A DNA stretch of 64,000 nucleotides from NCBI RefSeq assembly GCF_012184385.1, contig NZ_VSRL01000015.1:1-64000 (forward strand), written 5' to 3'. This document shows, one piece after another, positions 8,229 through 17,314 of the stretch; within the stretch, counting starts at the first letter, position 1; each line of letters begins with the position of its first letter. Source of the DNA: Lentzea indica (GTDB lineage: Bacteria > Actinomycetota > Actinomycetes > Mycobacteriales > Pseudonocardiaceae). The translations under genes and the position numbers were made by a program. Below the pieces are notes generated by a model that saw only the letters and a program-made list of their open reading frames with translations, had not been told where the DNA came from and searched no databases.

Positions 8229-9539
8229 ATGCCCGTCCCGGTGGCTCCCCACCGCTGGCCGTTACTCGGGCACACCCCGGCGATGCTCACCCGGCGCGCC
8301 AAGTTCACCGACGCGCTGCACGAACACGGCGACGTGGTGCGCCTTGACCTCGGTCCCCTGCACGCGTATTTCGTCTCCGATCCAACACTCACCCATGAAG
8401 TGCTTGTCGCGCAGGGATCGAAGTTCCGCAAGGGCGCGATGTTCGACAAGTTCCAGCCGTACCTGGGAACCGGGCTGCTTCTGTCGAACGGCGACTACCA
8501 CCTGCGACAGCGCCGGATGATGCAGCCGGCGTTCCATCGGGAACGGATCGAAGCGTATGCCTCGACGATGGCTCGTGCTGCTTCTTCGCTGGCTGCGCGG
8601 TGGCAACCCGGCGAGGTCCGCGTCATCGAGAACGACATGCAGGAACTCGCGGTCACCATCGTCGGCGAGGCGCTCTTCTCGACCGAGATCGGGCAACGCG
8701 CGGTCGAGGAGGTCCGCCGCTCGATCTTCACCGTCATCCAGCAGGGCATGATCCGCGCGCTGTCGCCCGCTTTCGTCGAGAAGCTCCCGATTCCAGGCAA
8801 CAAGGAATTCGACGCCGCCATCGCGCGCATGAAAGCCGTTGTGCTGCAGGTGATCGAGAGCTGGCGCGCGGACGGCACCGACCACGGCGACGTGCTCTCG
8901 ATGTTGCTGCTGGCGCAGGAAGACGGCGTCGGCATGACGGACCAGCAGACCTACGACGAGGTCCTGACGCTGCTGACCGCCGGCATCGAGACCACCGCGA
9001 TCGCCCTGGCCTGGGCCCTCTACGAGGTCGGCAGCAACCCCGAGATCGAACGCCGATTACACGCCGAGATCGACTCGGTCGTCGGCGATCGGCCTGTGAC
9101 GTTCGCGGACGTGGCTTCGTTGACCTACACCGCGCAGGTCGTGCAGGAAACCTTGCGGATGTACCCGATCTGGTTCGTGATGCGCCGAACGCTGGTCGAG
9201 GTCCAACTCGGCGACGTCCTGCTTCCCGCGGGCGCAGAGGTGATCGTCAGCCCGCACGCCCTGCACCACGACCCGCGCTATTTCGTTGAACCACAGCGCT
9301 TCTCGCCGGACCGCTGGACCCCCGGCTTCATCGCGGGCCTGCCGCGCGGCGCGTTCATCCCGTTCGGCGGCGGCAACCGCCAGTGCCTGGGCAACGTCTT
9401 CGCCCACACCGAGATCGTCATCACCCTCGCGACCATCGCCGCGCGCTGGCGACTCGTCCCCACTCGTCCGGCGCGCGTGAAGTTCACGTCCGCTCCGTAC
9501 CCCGACGGCCTGTTGATGAAGGCCGTCCCCCGCAACTAG
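8229..9539 (+). CDS. Cytochrome P450, copy 2
   Basis: A 436-residue paralogue of the P450 at 2716-4029, collinear without large gaps. Signatures: AGIETT in the I-helix, ETLR for ExxR, FSPDRWTP, and the heme loop PFGGGNRQCLG. The start ATG at 8229 follows AGGAG by five bases. The two copies differ in likely substrate-contact segments but keep the core, consistent with an old duplication and divergence in substrate. Followed after 17 bases by hydrolase copy 2. Confidence 0.95.
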   Translation: MPVPVAPHRWPLLGHTPAMLTRRAKFTDALHEHGDVVRLDLGPLHAYFVSDPTLTHEVLVAQGSKFRKGAMFDKFQPYLGTGLLLSNGDYHLRQRRMMQPAFHRERIEAYASTMARAASSLAARWQPGEVRVIENDMQELAVTIVGEALFSTEIGQRAVEEVRRSIFTVIQQGMIRALSPAFVEKLPIPGNKEFDAAIARMKAVVLQVIESWRADGTDHGDVLSMLLLAQEDGVGMTDQQTYDEVLTLLTAGIETTAIALAWALYEVGSNPEIERRLHAEIDSVVGDRPVTFADVASLTYTAQVVQETLRMYPIWFVMRRTLVEVQLGDVLLPAGAEVIVSPHALHHDPRYFVEPQRFSPDRWTPGFIAGLPRGAFIPFGGGNRQCLGNVFAHTEIVITLATIAARWRLVPTRPARVKFTSAPYPDGLLMKAVPRN

Positions 9540-9556
9540 TTGGAGGTCGTTCCACC

Positions 9557-10546
9557 ATGCGTTTCCGCCGGCTGTGCGCCGCGGCCCTGCTCGCCACCGG
9601 AACCCTGCTCGCCCCGTTGCCCGCCTCCGCCGCAGTTTCCTGCCAGAACGTCAACTATCCCGTGAGAATCGGGCTCAGCCCGCTGGTGATCTCGCAGGAG
9701 ACCATGGCAGGCAGGCTGTGCGTCCCCGACGGCGCCACCACGGTGCAGGTGCTGATCCCCGGCGGCACCTACGACAGGTCGTACTGGGACGTCGGCTACG
9801 AGCCCTCGACCCACTCGTTCACCAGGGCCCAGAACAAGGCGGGCTTCGCCACCCTGGCGCTGGACCGCCTGGGCACCGGCCAGAGCTCCAAGCCACTCAG
9901 CGCCCTCATCACCGCGTCCACCCAGGCGAGCGCCGTCCACCAGGTGATCGCTCGCTTGAAACCCCGCTTCTCCAAGGTGATCGTCGCCGGCCACTCCATC
10001 GGCTCCGCGATGGCCATGATCGAGGCCGGCACCTACCGCGACGTCGACGGCGTCCTGGTCACCGGCTTCACGCACAAGATGAACTACGTGACCGTCGTCC
10101 CCGTGCTGGCCAACATGATCCCGACCAGCCTGGACCTCGGCTACCTCACCACCATGCCGGACACCCGCTACAACTCGTTCCACAAGCCCGGCCCGCTGAT
10201 CCCCGGCGCGATCTCGTTCGACGAGTCCACCAAGGACGTCTTCGCGGTCACCGAGGCCGTCGACACCATCCTGCTCAACACGGTCGTCATCCCGATCTCC
10301 CGGAACATCACGGTCCCGGTGATGATCGTCGTCGGCAACGACACGCACTTCTGCAGCTCCGGCCTCCCCCTGATGGGCAGCGACTGTTCGTCGGCCGCAG
10401 CTCTGAAGGCCGACGAGGGCCAGTTCTTCCCCGCCGTCCCAAGCCTCTCCACCTACGTCCTCAACGGCTACGGCCACTCGATCAACTACGCGCCCAACGC
10501 CCCCGACTACCACGCCGTCGTGGCCGCCTGGGCGAAAGGCATCTAG
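9557..10546 (+). CDS. Secreted alpha/beta hydrolase, copy 2
   Basis: A 329-residue protein with signal peptide MRFRRLCAAALLATGTLLAP and probable cleavage after PASA. The nucleophile elbow is AGHSIGSA, the candidate acid is in VGNDTHFC, and the candidate His is in GYGHSINY, so this copy has a normal-looking triad. The leader TTGGAGGT before ATG is shared with copy 1. An alkyltransferase-like gene begins 13 bases after the stop and may be co-transcribed. Substrate unknown. Confidence 0.9.
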   Translation: MRFRRLCAAALLATGTLLAPLPASAAVSCQNVNYPVRIGLSPLVISQETMAGRLCVPDGATTVQVLIPGGTYDRSYWDVGYEPSTHSFTRAQNKAGFATLALDRLGTGQSSKPLSALITASTQASAVHQVIARLKPRFSKVIVAGHSIGSAMAMIEAGTYRDVDGVLVTGFTHKMNYVTVVPVLANMIPTSLDLGYLTTMPDTRYNSFHKPGPLIPGAISFDESTKDVFAVTEAVDTILLNTVVIPISRNITVPVMIVVGNDTHFCSSGLPLMGSDCSSAAALKADEGQFFPAVPSLSTYVLNGYGHSINYAPNAPDYHAVVAAWAKGI

Positions 10547-10559
10547 CTAGACTCGAGGG

Positions 10560-10877
10560 ATGGACGAAGAGATCCACGAGCGGGTCCGCGACTTCATCAG
10601 GGCCATCCCCCGCGGACGCGTCGCCACCTACGGCGACATCGCTGATCTCGCCAAGGCACCGTCGCCACGGCTGATCGGCCGCATCCTCAACGAGGACGGG
10701 CACGACCTGCCGTGGCAACGCGTTCTCAAGGCCGACGGCACCTGCGCGCCGCACCTCCGCGAGACCCAACTTCAGCTTCTACATGAAGAGGGTGTGCCGA
10801 ACCTCGACGGCAAGGTGAACCTGCGCGAGTACCGGTGGGAGGACGCGCGCAAGGAAGAGGCCCCGGGCCTCTGGTAG
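10560..10877 (+). CDS. Alkyltransferase-like (ATL) DNA repair protein, MGMT family
   Basis: A 105-residue protein equal to the DNA-binding half of O6-alkylguanine-DNA alkyltransferases: PRGRVATYGDIA, then RLIGRIL for the recognition helix. The active-site PCHRV motif reads PWQRV, with Trp replacing the acceptor Cys. Proteins of this class bind O6-alkylguanine without removing it and hand the lesion to nucleotide excision repair. The start has GAGGG five bases upstream in the 13-base gap after the hydrolase. An M. tuberculosis counterpart (Rv3204) also sits near the Rv3205c-MoeZ genes. Confidence 0.92.
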   Translation: MDEEIHERVRDFIRAIPRGRVATYGDIADLAKAPSPRLIGRILNEDGHDLPWQRVLKADGTCAPHLRETQLQLLHEEGVPNLDGKVNLREYRWEDARKEEAPGLW

Positions 10878-11260
10878 CCAAGGCGAGGCGAGCCCTCACC
10901 CTTGCTAAGGCGAGGCGAGCCCCACCCTGCCAACGCGAGCACCACCCCCGCCAACGCAGGGCAACGGCGAAGCCGAGCCACCCCACAACGGCAATGCGAA
11001 GCGAGCCGACCGCACGACTCATCTGAACAGCGGTGATGACGCAACCACGCGCGTCAGGACCCGAGCGACCACCAACGCAAGGCGACATGACCGCATTGGT
11101 GACCCCTCCGCTGGAACCGGCACCCGCCAACGCAAGCCGACCCGCGCGCTGCAAACCGGAACCCGCCAACGCAAAGCACCAAAGCCGGAACCGGCGCCAC
11201 CGCCAGCCGACCAACGCAGCACCAACCGGCCCGCCACCAGCGAAGTTCAACTCCTGTCAA
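10878..11260. repeat. Non-coding field of degenerate short repeats
   Basis: About 430 bases separate the ATL gene from the chelatase gene (stop at 11306), and I see no convincing gene there. Most of it is imperfect copies of short motifs. AAGGCGAGGCGAGCC occurs twice at 10880-10920. GCCAACGCAA-like units recur about seven times between 10929 and 11220, several preceded by CCGGMACCC. Purine/pyrimidine asymmetry is strong. Frames crossing it are low-complexity and have no counterpart that I know. Confidence 0.6.
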
Positions 11261-11305
11261 ACCACCCGGTGGAACAGTTCCATTGAGGCCGGATCAACCC
11301 CGCCC

Positions 11306-11947
11306 TCATGCTGATTGCAGCAACACGGCCCGAGCCTCGTAGTACTTGCGCAGCAACACATCGACCACAAGAGGATGCGCCCCGATCGGTTCGGACACCA
11401 CATCCGCGCCGCACTCGGCGAGCGACCCGTGGAATGTCCCCGGTGCCAAGAGCCACGAGGCGACGGCCACGCGGCGCCCCCGCAGCCCGGCAACGACGTC
11501 GGGCACGCGGGGCGTCGCCGTCGCCACGTACCCGATGGCATCCGCACCCAGCAACGCCGCGGCACGGCGAACGTCCGCGAGCGCGCGTGGGTCCGACGAA
11601 CCCGCCGCGGCGAGCACCACTGCGTCGCCGCGGCGGAAACCTGCTTCCCGCAACCGATCCCGCATCGCCGGCACCGCGTCCACGCCGAGCGGCGAGGTCA
11701 CGACGACGTCCGGCCGGTTGCCGATCTGCTGGGGGATGTCGACGCGAACGTGGTAGCCGGCCGCCAGGAACGCCGGGACCACGACAGCCGGACCGTCCAC
11801 AACCGACCGAACGTCCGGTTGCCGAACATCGGCATAAGCGACCTCGACCGGTACGTCCACCGAGGACCGCACCAGCGAGGCGATCTCTTCACACACCACG
11901 GCCCCGCGAGGATCACGCGTGCCGTGGAACGCCAGAACAAGTTTCAT
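11306..11947 (-). CDS. Sirohydrochlorin chelatase-like protein (CbiX/SirB family)
   Basis: A 213-residue protein beginning MKLVLAFHGTRDPRG, the CbiX family N-terminus with a metal-binding His (FHGTRD). A second repeat follows (VVLAAAGSSDPRA). It inserts a metal, here probably Fe2+, into sirohydrochlorin to complete siroheme, the cofactor of NirB. ATG at 11947 overlaps the upstream gene's stop as ATGA, so translation is probably coupled. Last gene of the nitrate/nitrite operon. A longer frame to 11992 is rejected because it runs into the upstream gene. Confidence 0.88.
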   Translation of the reverse strand: MKLVLAFHGTRDPRGAVVCEEIASLVRSSVDVPVEVAYADVRQPDVRSVVDGPAVVVPAFLAAGYHVRVDIPQQIGNRPDVVVTSPLGVDAVPAMRDRLREAGFRRGDAVVLAAAGSSDPRALADVRRAAALLGADAIGYVATATPRVPDVVAGLRGRRVAVASWLLAPGTFHGSLAECGADVVSEPIGAHPLVVDVLLRKYYEARAVLLQSA

Positions 11948-13035
11948 GCTGGCTCCATAGCTAGCCGGTAACCGCGCTTCACAACCGTGCACACCATCTG
12001 CGGCGAACCCAACGCCGTCCGCAACCGCCCGATCGCGGTCTCCACCGCGTGCTCCTCGCCACCGGAAGGCAAGGCAGCCAACAGGTCCTGCCGGGAAACG
12101 ACACGTCCGCGAGCAGCCACCAACGTCCGCAACACGGCCATCGGCGCCGGGGCAACGGGCCGCAGCTCGCCGTCGATCACCACGGCCTGCGCCCGCATCT
12201 CCATGTCCCGCGACGCGATCCGCAGCCGAGTGGCCCGCGAAGGCAGCTCGACCGCGAGCTCCCGCACCATCGACCCGATCCGCGACCGCGCGGGCTGCAC
12301 CACAGGAATTCCCGCGGCCACCAACGGTCCGGCGGTGATCGCACCGACGCCGACCACCAGCACGTCCCGGCGCAACGCCGACACCAACGCGGCGTGGTCA
12401 GGGGCGGTCCGCAGCACCGAAGAAGCGGCGGGAGCGCTCGTGAACGTCAGCGCGTCCACCTGCCCGGCCAGCACCGCGTCGATCAACCGCTGCAACGGCC
12501 CGAGATCAGCGGGTGGCTCCCAGCGGTAGACGGGAATCTCGACGACGTCGGCGCCGGCGGCCGCGAGGGTGTTCACGAAGTCCGGCAGCGGTTCGCCGTG
12601 CAGCTGGACGACGACGCGCTTGCCGGACACGCCCATCCGCAGCAGGTACTGCAGCAGCTCGGCGTTCGACTCGGACGTGGGCGACCAGGTCTCGACCAGG
12701 CCTGCCGCCCGTACCGCGCCCTTCGCCTTCGGGCCGCGTGGCAACACCACAGCACCTTCGAGAGCGCGATGCAGGCGGCTGGCCAGTCCCCACCCCTCGG
12801 CGGCTTCGAACCAGCCTCGGAACCCGATCGCTGTGGTGGCCACAACAACGTCCACCGGTGACGACACCAGTTCCAGCGTCGCCTTGTGCAGCGTCTCATC
12901 GTCGGGCAGAGGCACGATCCGCAGAGCAGGTCCGTGCAGGACGGACGCGCCCTTGCGTTCCAGCAGAGCGATGAGCTCGTCGGCGCGGCGGGCCGCGGTG
13001 ACGCCGATCGTGAAGCCCGCCAGCGGCTGTGTCAT
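11944..13035 (-). CDS. Uroporphyrinogen-III synthase with C-terminal winged-helix DNA-binding domain
   Basis: 363 residues. Residues 1 to about 255 are a HemD-type synthase, which closes hydroxymethylbilane to uroporphyrinogen III (TIGVTAARR, TFTSAPAASSVL, VGAITAGPLVAAG). From about 280 to the end is an OmpR/PhoB-type winged helix (LRTLVAARGRVVSRQDLLAAL ... AIGRLRTALG ... VKRGYRL). Such fusions are known in actinomycetes near nirBD. The location links the enzyme to siroheme supply for nitrite reductase. The DNA-binding tail may make it an autoregulator, but that is inference. ATGA overlaps join it to nirD and to the chelatase gene. Confidence 0.92.
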   Translation of the reverse strand: MTQPLAGFTIGVTAARRADELIALLERKGASVLHGPALRIVPLPDDETLHKATLELVSSPVDVVVATTAIGFRGWFEAAEGWGLASRLHRALEGAVVLPRGPKAKGAVRAAGLVETWSPTSESNAELLQYLLRMGVSGKRVVVQLHGEPLPDFVNTLAAAGADVVEIPVYRWEPPADLGPLQRLIDAVLAGQVDALTFTSAPAASSVLRTAPDHAALVSALRRDVLVVGVGAITAGPLVAAGIPVVQPARSRIGSMVRELAVELPSRATRLRIASRDMEMRAQAVVIDGELRPVAPAPMAVLRTLVAARGRVVSRQDLLAALPSGGEEHAVETAIGRLRTALGSPQMVCTVVKRGYRLAMEPA

Positions 13036-13346
13036 GTCACCTCCACGACGCCGTCACGTACGCGGACCTGATGCACCGCAATGGACACGGAGGGCTCGTC
13101 CAGGCACTTGCCGGTCGCCAGCTCGAACGCCTGCTTGTAGACCGGTGACACCACGACGGGCACGCCGCCGCGGTCGCCCACGATGCCGCGCGAGAGCACC
13201 GCGGCGCCGCTGAACGGGTCGATGTTGTCCAACGCGTGCAAGGAACCGTCCGCGGTCAGGAACACCGCAACCTGCGAGCCGTCGGGCAGCAACGCCGCGA
13301 CACCCTGCTCCGGACGCAGAACCTCAAAGTCACAGACGACGGTCAC
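13032..13346 (-). CDS. nirD: Nitrite reductase (NADH) small subunit NirD
   Basis: A 104-residue Rieske-like fold protein of the NirD type: LDNIDPFSGAAVLSRGIVGD, then the segment PVVVSPVYKQAFELATGKCLDEP. NirD proteins lack the Rieske cluster ligands and support NirB in reducing nitrite to ammonium. Coupled to nirB by an ATGA overlap at 13343-13346 and to the synthase gene by another at 13032-13035. Confidence 0.96.
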   Translation of the reverse strand: MTVVCDFEVLRPEQGVAALLPDGSQVAVFLTADGSLHALDNIDPFSGAAVLSRGIVGDRGGVPVVVSPVYKQAFELATGKCLDEPSVSIAVHQVRVRDGVVEVT

Positions 13347-15802
13347 CTGACGACCTCCGGAATGCCGAGCTGGACGGGAACGCGCTGACCACGCTCAGCG
13401 CGGAACGTGATCGTGGGATCAGGGGTGCCGGGAGCGTTGACGAAGCTCGTGAACCGAGCCAGCTTCTCCGGGTCCTCCAGCACACCGCGCCACTCGTCGG
13501 CGTAGTCCGAGACGTGGGACGCCATCGCGGCCTCCAGCTCGTCGCAGATGCCGAGCTTGTCGTCGACGACGACCTCACGCAGGTGCTCGAGCCCGCCGTC
13601 GAGCCCTTCCAGCCACGCCGAGGTGCGCTGCAGCCGGTCGGCCGTGCGGATGTAGAACATCAGGAACCGGTCGATGATCTTGATCAGCGTCTCGGTGTCC
13701 ACATCGGACACGAGCAGGTCGGCGTGGCGCGGGGTGAAGCCGCCGTTGCCGGCGACGTAAAGGTTCCAGCCGTTCTCCGTTGCGATCACACCGAAGTCCT
13801 TGCCTCGTGCCTCGGCGCACTCGCGCGCGCACCCGGAGACGGCGGACTTGAGCTTGTGCGGTGAACGGAGGCCCCGGTAGCGCAGTTCCAGCTCGATCGC
13901 GAGACCGACGGAGTCCTGCACGCCGTAACGGCACCAGGTCGTGCCCACGCAGGACTTCACCGTGCGCAACGCCTTGCCGTACGCGTGGCCGGACTCGAAG
14001 CCCGCGTCGACCAGCCGTCGCCAGATTTCCGGCAGCTGGTCGACGGTCGCGCCGAACAGGTCGATGCGCTGCCCACCGGTGATCTTGGTGTAGAGGCCGA
14101 AGTCGCGGGCGACCTCGCCGATGACGATCAGCTTCTCGGGCGTGATCTCACCGCCGGGGATGCGCGGCACCACCGAGTACGTGCCGTTGCGCTGCAGGTT
14201 CGCCAGGAACTTGTCGTTGGTGTCCTGCAACGAGACCTGGGTCTCGCCGAGGATGTGCCCGTTGTTCAGGGAAGCCAGGATCGAGGCCACGGCGGGCTTG
14301 CAGATGTCGCAGCCGCGTCCGCTGCCGTGCTTCTCGATCAACGCCGTGAACGTGGTGATCCGAGTCGCGCGGACGATCTCGAACAGCTCCGCCCGCGAGT
14401 ACGTGAAGTGCTCGCACAGCGCCTTGGACTGCTCGACACCGCAGTCGGTCAGCAGCTTCTTCAGCATCGGCACGCACGAACCGCAGCCCGTGCCCGCCTT
14501 GGTGCACGCCTTCAGCTCGGCGACATCGCACGCGACACCGGACTGGATGGCGTCGGTGATCGTCTGCTTGGTGACCGCGTGGCAGGAGCAGACCTGCGCG
14601 TCTGCGGGCATCTCCAGGTCAGCCGCGTTCCCGCCCGGCTGCAGCAGCGCGGCCGGAACTTCCTTGCCCACCAACGGTCGCAGCGACGGGTACGCCGAGG
14701 CGTCGCCGACCAGCACACCGCCGAGCAAGGTCTTCGCGTCGTCCGACACCACGAGCTTGCTGTAGGTGCCGGCGACCGCGTTGTTCACCACGACTTCCAG
14801 CGCGCCCTCGGTCTGGGCGTGCGCGTCGCCGAACGACGCGACGTCGACACCGAGCAGCTTCAGCTTCGTCGACAGGTCGGCACCGGGGAACACCTTGGTA
14901 CCACCGTTGAGCTGGTCCGCGACCACCTCGGCCATCGCGTAACCGGGGGCCACGAGCCCGTACGTCATGCCTTCGACGGAAGCGCACTCACCGATCGCGT
15001 ACACGTGGGGATCAGAGGTCCGGCAAGCCGCATCGACGAGGTAACCACCGCGCGGGCCCAGCTCCAGCCCCAGGTCGAGGTCGGTGCGCGGCCGGATGCC
15101 GGCGCTGAACACGACGACGTCGAGGTCGAGCTCGAGTCCGTTGGCCAGCTTGGCGATCAACCGCGACCCGTCGCGCTCGATCGAGGAGGCGGACGTGCCG
15201 GTGTGCACGGTCAGGTCGAGCTTCTCGACCAGCCGCTTGAGCAGCCCGGCACCGCCGTCGTCGACCTGGATCGGCATCAGCCGGGGCGCCAGCTCCACGA
15301 CGTGCGGAGAGACTCCCATGCCGCGCAAAGCGTTCGCGGCCTCCAGCCCGAGCAGACCGCCGCCGAGCACCATGCCGGAGTGCCTGCCGGGCCGGTCAGC
15401 GGCCTCGACGGTCGCCCGGATGCCGTCCAGGTCGTCGATCGTCCGGTACACGTGGCAACCGGGCAGATCGCGGCCCGGCACCGGCGGCACGAACGGCACC
15501 GATCCGGTGGCCAGCACCAACGCGTCGTACGACACCTCGACACCGGAAGCACCCACGACGATCCGGCGCTCGCGGTCGACCGAGACGGCCTTCTCGCCCA
15601 GCCGGATCTCCGCGCCGGACAACGGTGCCAGCTCCAGGTCCGCAGAGCTCCACGTGTCCACATAGGACGACAGCGCCACCCGATCGTAGGCGGGGCGTGA
15701 CTCCTCGCCGAAGACCACGATCCGCCAGGAGGATCCGCTCAGAGCGTCCACGAGCCGGTGGCCGACCATACCGTTGCCGATCACAACCAGGGTCCGCGTC
15801 AT
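13343..15802 (-). CDS. nirB: Assimilatory nitrite reductase (NADH) large subunit NirB
   Basis: 819 residues starting MTRTLVVIGNGMVGHR, with GGAAGGAG upstream. Domains in order: FAD/NAD(P) pyridine nucleotide-disulfide oxidoreductase (GNGMVG; LATGSVPF; GGGLLGLE), a BFD-like [2Fe-2S] domain (CSCHAVT ... TGCGSC), and nitrite/sulfite reductase ferredoxin and siroheme-[4Fe-4S] domains with ligands in CVGTTWC and GCAREC. It reduces nitrite to ammonium with NADH in the cytoplasm. The 113-base upstream region to narK could hold a promoter. Length is normal for the family. Confidence 0.97.
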   Translation of the reverse strand: MTRTLVVIGNGMVGHRLVDALSGSSWRIVVFGEESRPAYDRVALSSYVDTWSSADLELAPLSGAEIRLGEKAVSVDRERRIVVGASGVEVSYDALVLATGSVPFVPPVPGRDLPGCHVYRTIDDLDGIRATVEAADRPGRHSGMVLGGGLLGLEAANALRGMGVSPHVVELAPRLMPIQVDDGGAGLLKRLVEKLDLTVHTGTSASSIERDGSRLIAKLANGLELDLDVVVFSAGIRPRTDLDLGLELGPRGGYLVDAACRTSDPHVYAIGECASVEGMTYGLVAPGYAMAEVVADQLNGGTKVFPGADLSTKLKLLGVDVASFGDAHAQTEGALEVVVNNAVAGTYSKLVVSDDAKTLLGGVLVGDASAYPSLRPLVGKEVPAALLQPGGNAADLEMPADAQVCSCHAVTKQTITDAIQSGVACDVAELKACTKAGTGCGSCVPMLKKLLTDCGVEQSKALCEHFTYSRAELFEIVRATRITTFTALIEKHGSGRGCDICKPAVASILASLNNGHILGETQVSLQDTNDKFLANLQRNGTYSVVPRIPGGEITPEKLIVIGEVARDFGLYTKITGGQRIDLFGATVDQLPEIWRRLVDAGFESGHAYGKALRTVKSCVGTTWCRYGVQDSVGLAIELELRYRGLRSPHKLKSAVSGCARECAEARGKDFGVIATENGWNLYVAGNGGFTPRHADLLVSDVDTETLIKIIDRFLMFYIRTADRLQRTSAWLEGLDGGLEHLREVVVDDKLGICDELEAAMASHVSDYADEWRGVLEDPEKLARFTSFVNAPGTPDPTITFRAERGQRVPVQLGIPEVVR

Positions 15803-15915
15803 GTCCGCATCACTCCTTCCGCCCGCTATGCTCATCGGGCGGCGTGTCATCCCATGGTCCGCAATATTTCGCGGGTGTTAAAGGAAACTCTCTTCGCAGC
15901 TCAGTGCGGTGTGCG

Positions 15916-17217
15916 TCACACGCCTGCGTAGGCGAGGCTCGGCCGCTGCACGAACACGTTGCGCCTCAGGTAGAACCACCACGTGGTGCCGAGGCAGAGC
16001 GCGTAGAACACGAGGATCGCGGTCAGCGCGGGTGTCAGGGTCTTCGAGCCCTCCAGCGAGAACTTGAAGACCAGGTTCACCAGCACACCACCGGCCGCGC
16101 CGATCGCACCCGCGATGCCGACCACCGCGGCGGCCTGCCGCTTGGCGGACTTGTCGTCGTCCGACTGCGTCTTGAAGATCGCCGGGATCATCCGGTACGT
16201 CGAGCCGTTGCCGACACCGGCCAGCACGAACAGCAGGATGAACGAGCTGAAGAACAGCGGGAAGCTCTTCATGTCGACGCTGGTCATGACACCGATCGTG
16301 CCCACACCGAGCCCGACGAACGTCCAGAGCGTCACCTTCGCGCCGCCGATCCGGTCAGCCAGCCATCCGCCGGCCGGACGGGCCACCGAGCCGATCAGCG
16401 CGCCGAGGAACGCGAGCGCCACCCAGCCCTTGTAGTCCACGAAGCTGATCTTGATCAGCGAGGGGAAGGCGAACGAGTAGCCGATGAACGACCCGAACGT
16501 GCCGATGTAGAGGAACGACATCACCCAGGTGTGCTTGTTGGACATCGCCAGCTTGTACGACTGCCCGTCCGGCTTGGCCTGCGTCAGGCTGTCCATGAAG
16601 AACCACGCGCAAGCCGTGGCGAGGACGATGAACGGCATCCAGATCAGCGCGGCGTAGGCGAGGTGGATCCCGGTGCCGATCGTGATGACGACCGGCACGA
16701 TCAGCTGCGTGACGGCGACACCGAGGTTGCCGCCCGCGGCGTTCATGCCGAGCGCCAGGCCCTTCTTGCCCTCCGGGTAGAAGAACGAGATGTTCGCCAT
16801 CGAGGACGAGAAGTTGCCGCCACCGAGGCCCATCGCGGCCGAGGTGAGCAGGAAGAACCAGTACGGCGTGCCCGGCGTGGTGACCGCGTAGACGAGCATC
16901 GCGCACGGGATCAGCAGCAGCCCGGCGCTGATCGTCGTCCACAGCCGCCCGCCGAACTTCGGCACGGCGAACGTGTAGGGAACCCGCAGGACCGCGCCGA
17001 TGAGGTTCGGGACGATCAACAGCCAGAACTGCTGGCCGACGCTGAAGTTGAACCCGACGGAGCCGAGGCTCACGACCACGATGCTCATCAGCACCCAGAC
17101 GCTGAAGCCGAGGTTCTCCGCGAAGATGGAGAACGCCAGGTTCTTGCGGGCGATCCGCTTGCCGGTGCTCTCCCAGAACTCGGGCTTCTCCGGCTCCCAG
17201 TGGTCGATCCAGCTCAT
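15916..17217 (-). CDS. narK: Nitrate/nitrite transporter NarK (MFS, NNP family)
   Basis: 433 residues and about 12 membrane helices. It has the nitrate signature GLGGGNFSSSMANISFFYP in helix 5 and a second Gly-rich stretch GIAGAIGAAGGVL in helix 11. ATG at 17217 has GGAGG five bases upstream; the frame extends to 17442 but that part overlaps the regulatory gap. It imports nitrate and/or exports nitrite. Its place between the nitrate and nitrite reductase genes supports an assimilatory role. Confidence 0.95.
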   Translation of the reverse strand: MSWIDHWEPEKPEFWESTGKRIARKNLAFSIFAENLGFSVWVLMSIVVVSLGSVGFNFSVGQQFWLLIVPNLIGAVLRVPYTFAVPKFGGRLWTTISAGLLLIPCAMLVYAVTTPGTPYWFFLLTSAAMGLGGGNFSSSMANISFFYPEGKKGLALGMNAAGGNLGVAVTQLIVPVVITIGTGIHLAYAALIWMPFIVLATACAWFFMDSLTQAKPDGQSYKLAMSNKHTWVMSFLYIGTFGSFIGYSFAFPSLIKISFVDYKGWVALAFLGALIGSVARPAGGWLADRIGGAKVTLWTFVGLGVGTIGVMTSVDMKSFPLFFSSFILLFVLAGVGNGSTYRMIPAIFKTQSDDDKSAKRQAAAVVGIAGAIGAAGGVLVNLVFKFSLEGSKTLTPALTAILVFYALCLGTTWWFYLRRNVFVQRPSLAYAGV

Positions 17218-17314
17218 GAAGTCCTCCGTGGGGTCGGCGATTGCCGGAAAACGTAAGAAGCGCTGATTACCAAGGGGTTCTGGACGATGACGACGGAGGC
17301 AACTCCCGCGCACA

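Noticed and set aside
5483-8347. A very long plus-strand open frame (954 codons) opposite the GGDEF copy 2 and methyltransferase genes
   Set aside because: It is rich in His/Arg/Gln, has no recognisable motif, and mirrors two clearly real genes. High-GC codon bias creates such shadows; the same applies to long antisense frames at 15625-17256, 18871-20847, 39071-41089 and 43202-44596.
1-10546. A natural-product biosynthetic gene cluster, suggested by two P450s and two methyltransferases
   Set aside because: No polyketide, peptide or terpene synthase genes and no transporter are visible; the set is better described as a duplicated cassette. A cluster beginning left of the window cannot be excluded.
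10878-11260. A CRISPR array, because of recurring short motifs
   Set aside because: Repeat units are short, imperfect and irregularly spaced, with no constant repeat-spacer alternation and no cas genes.
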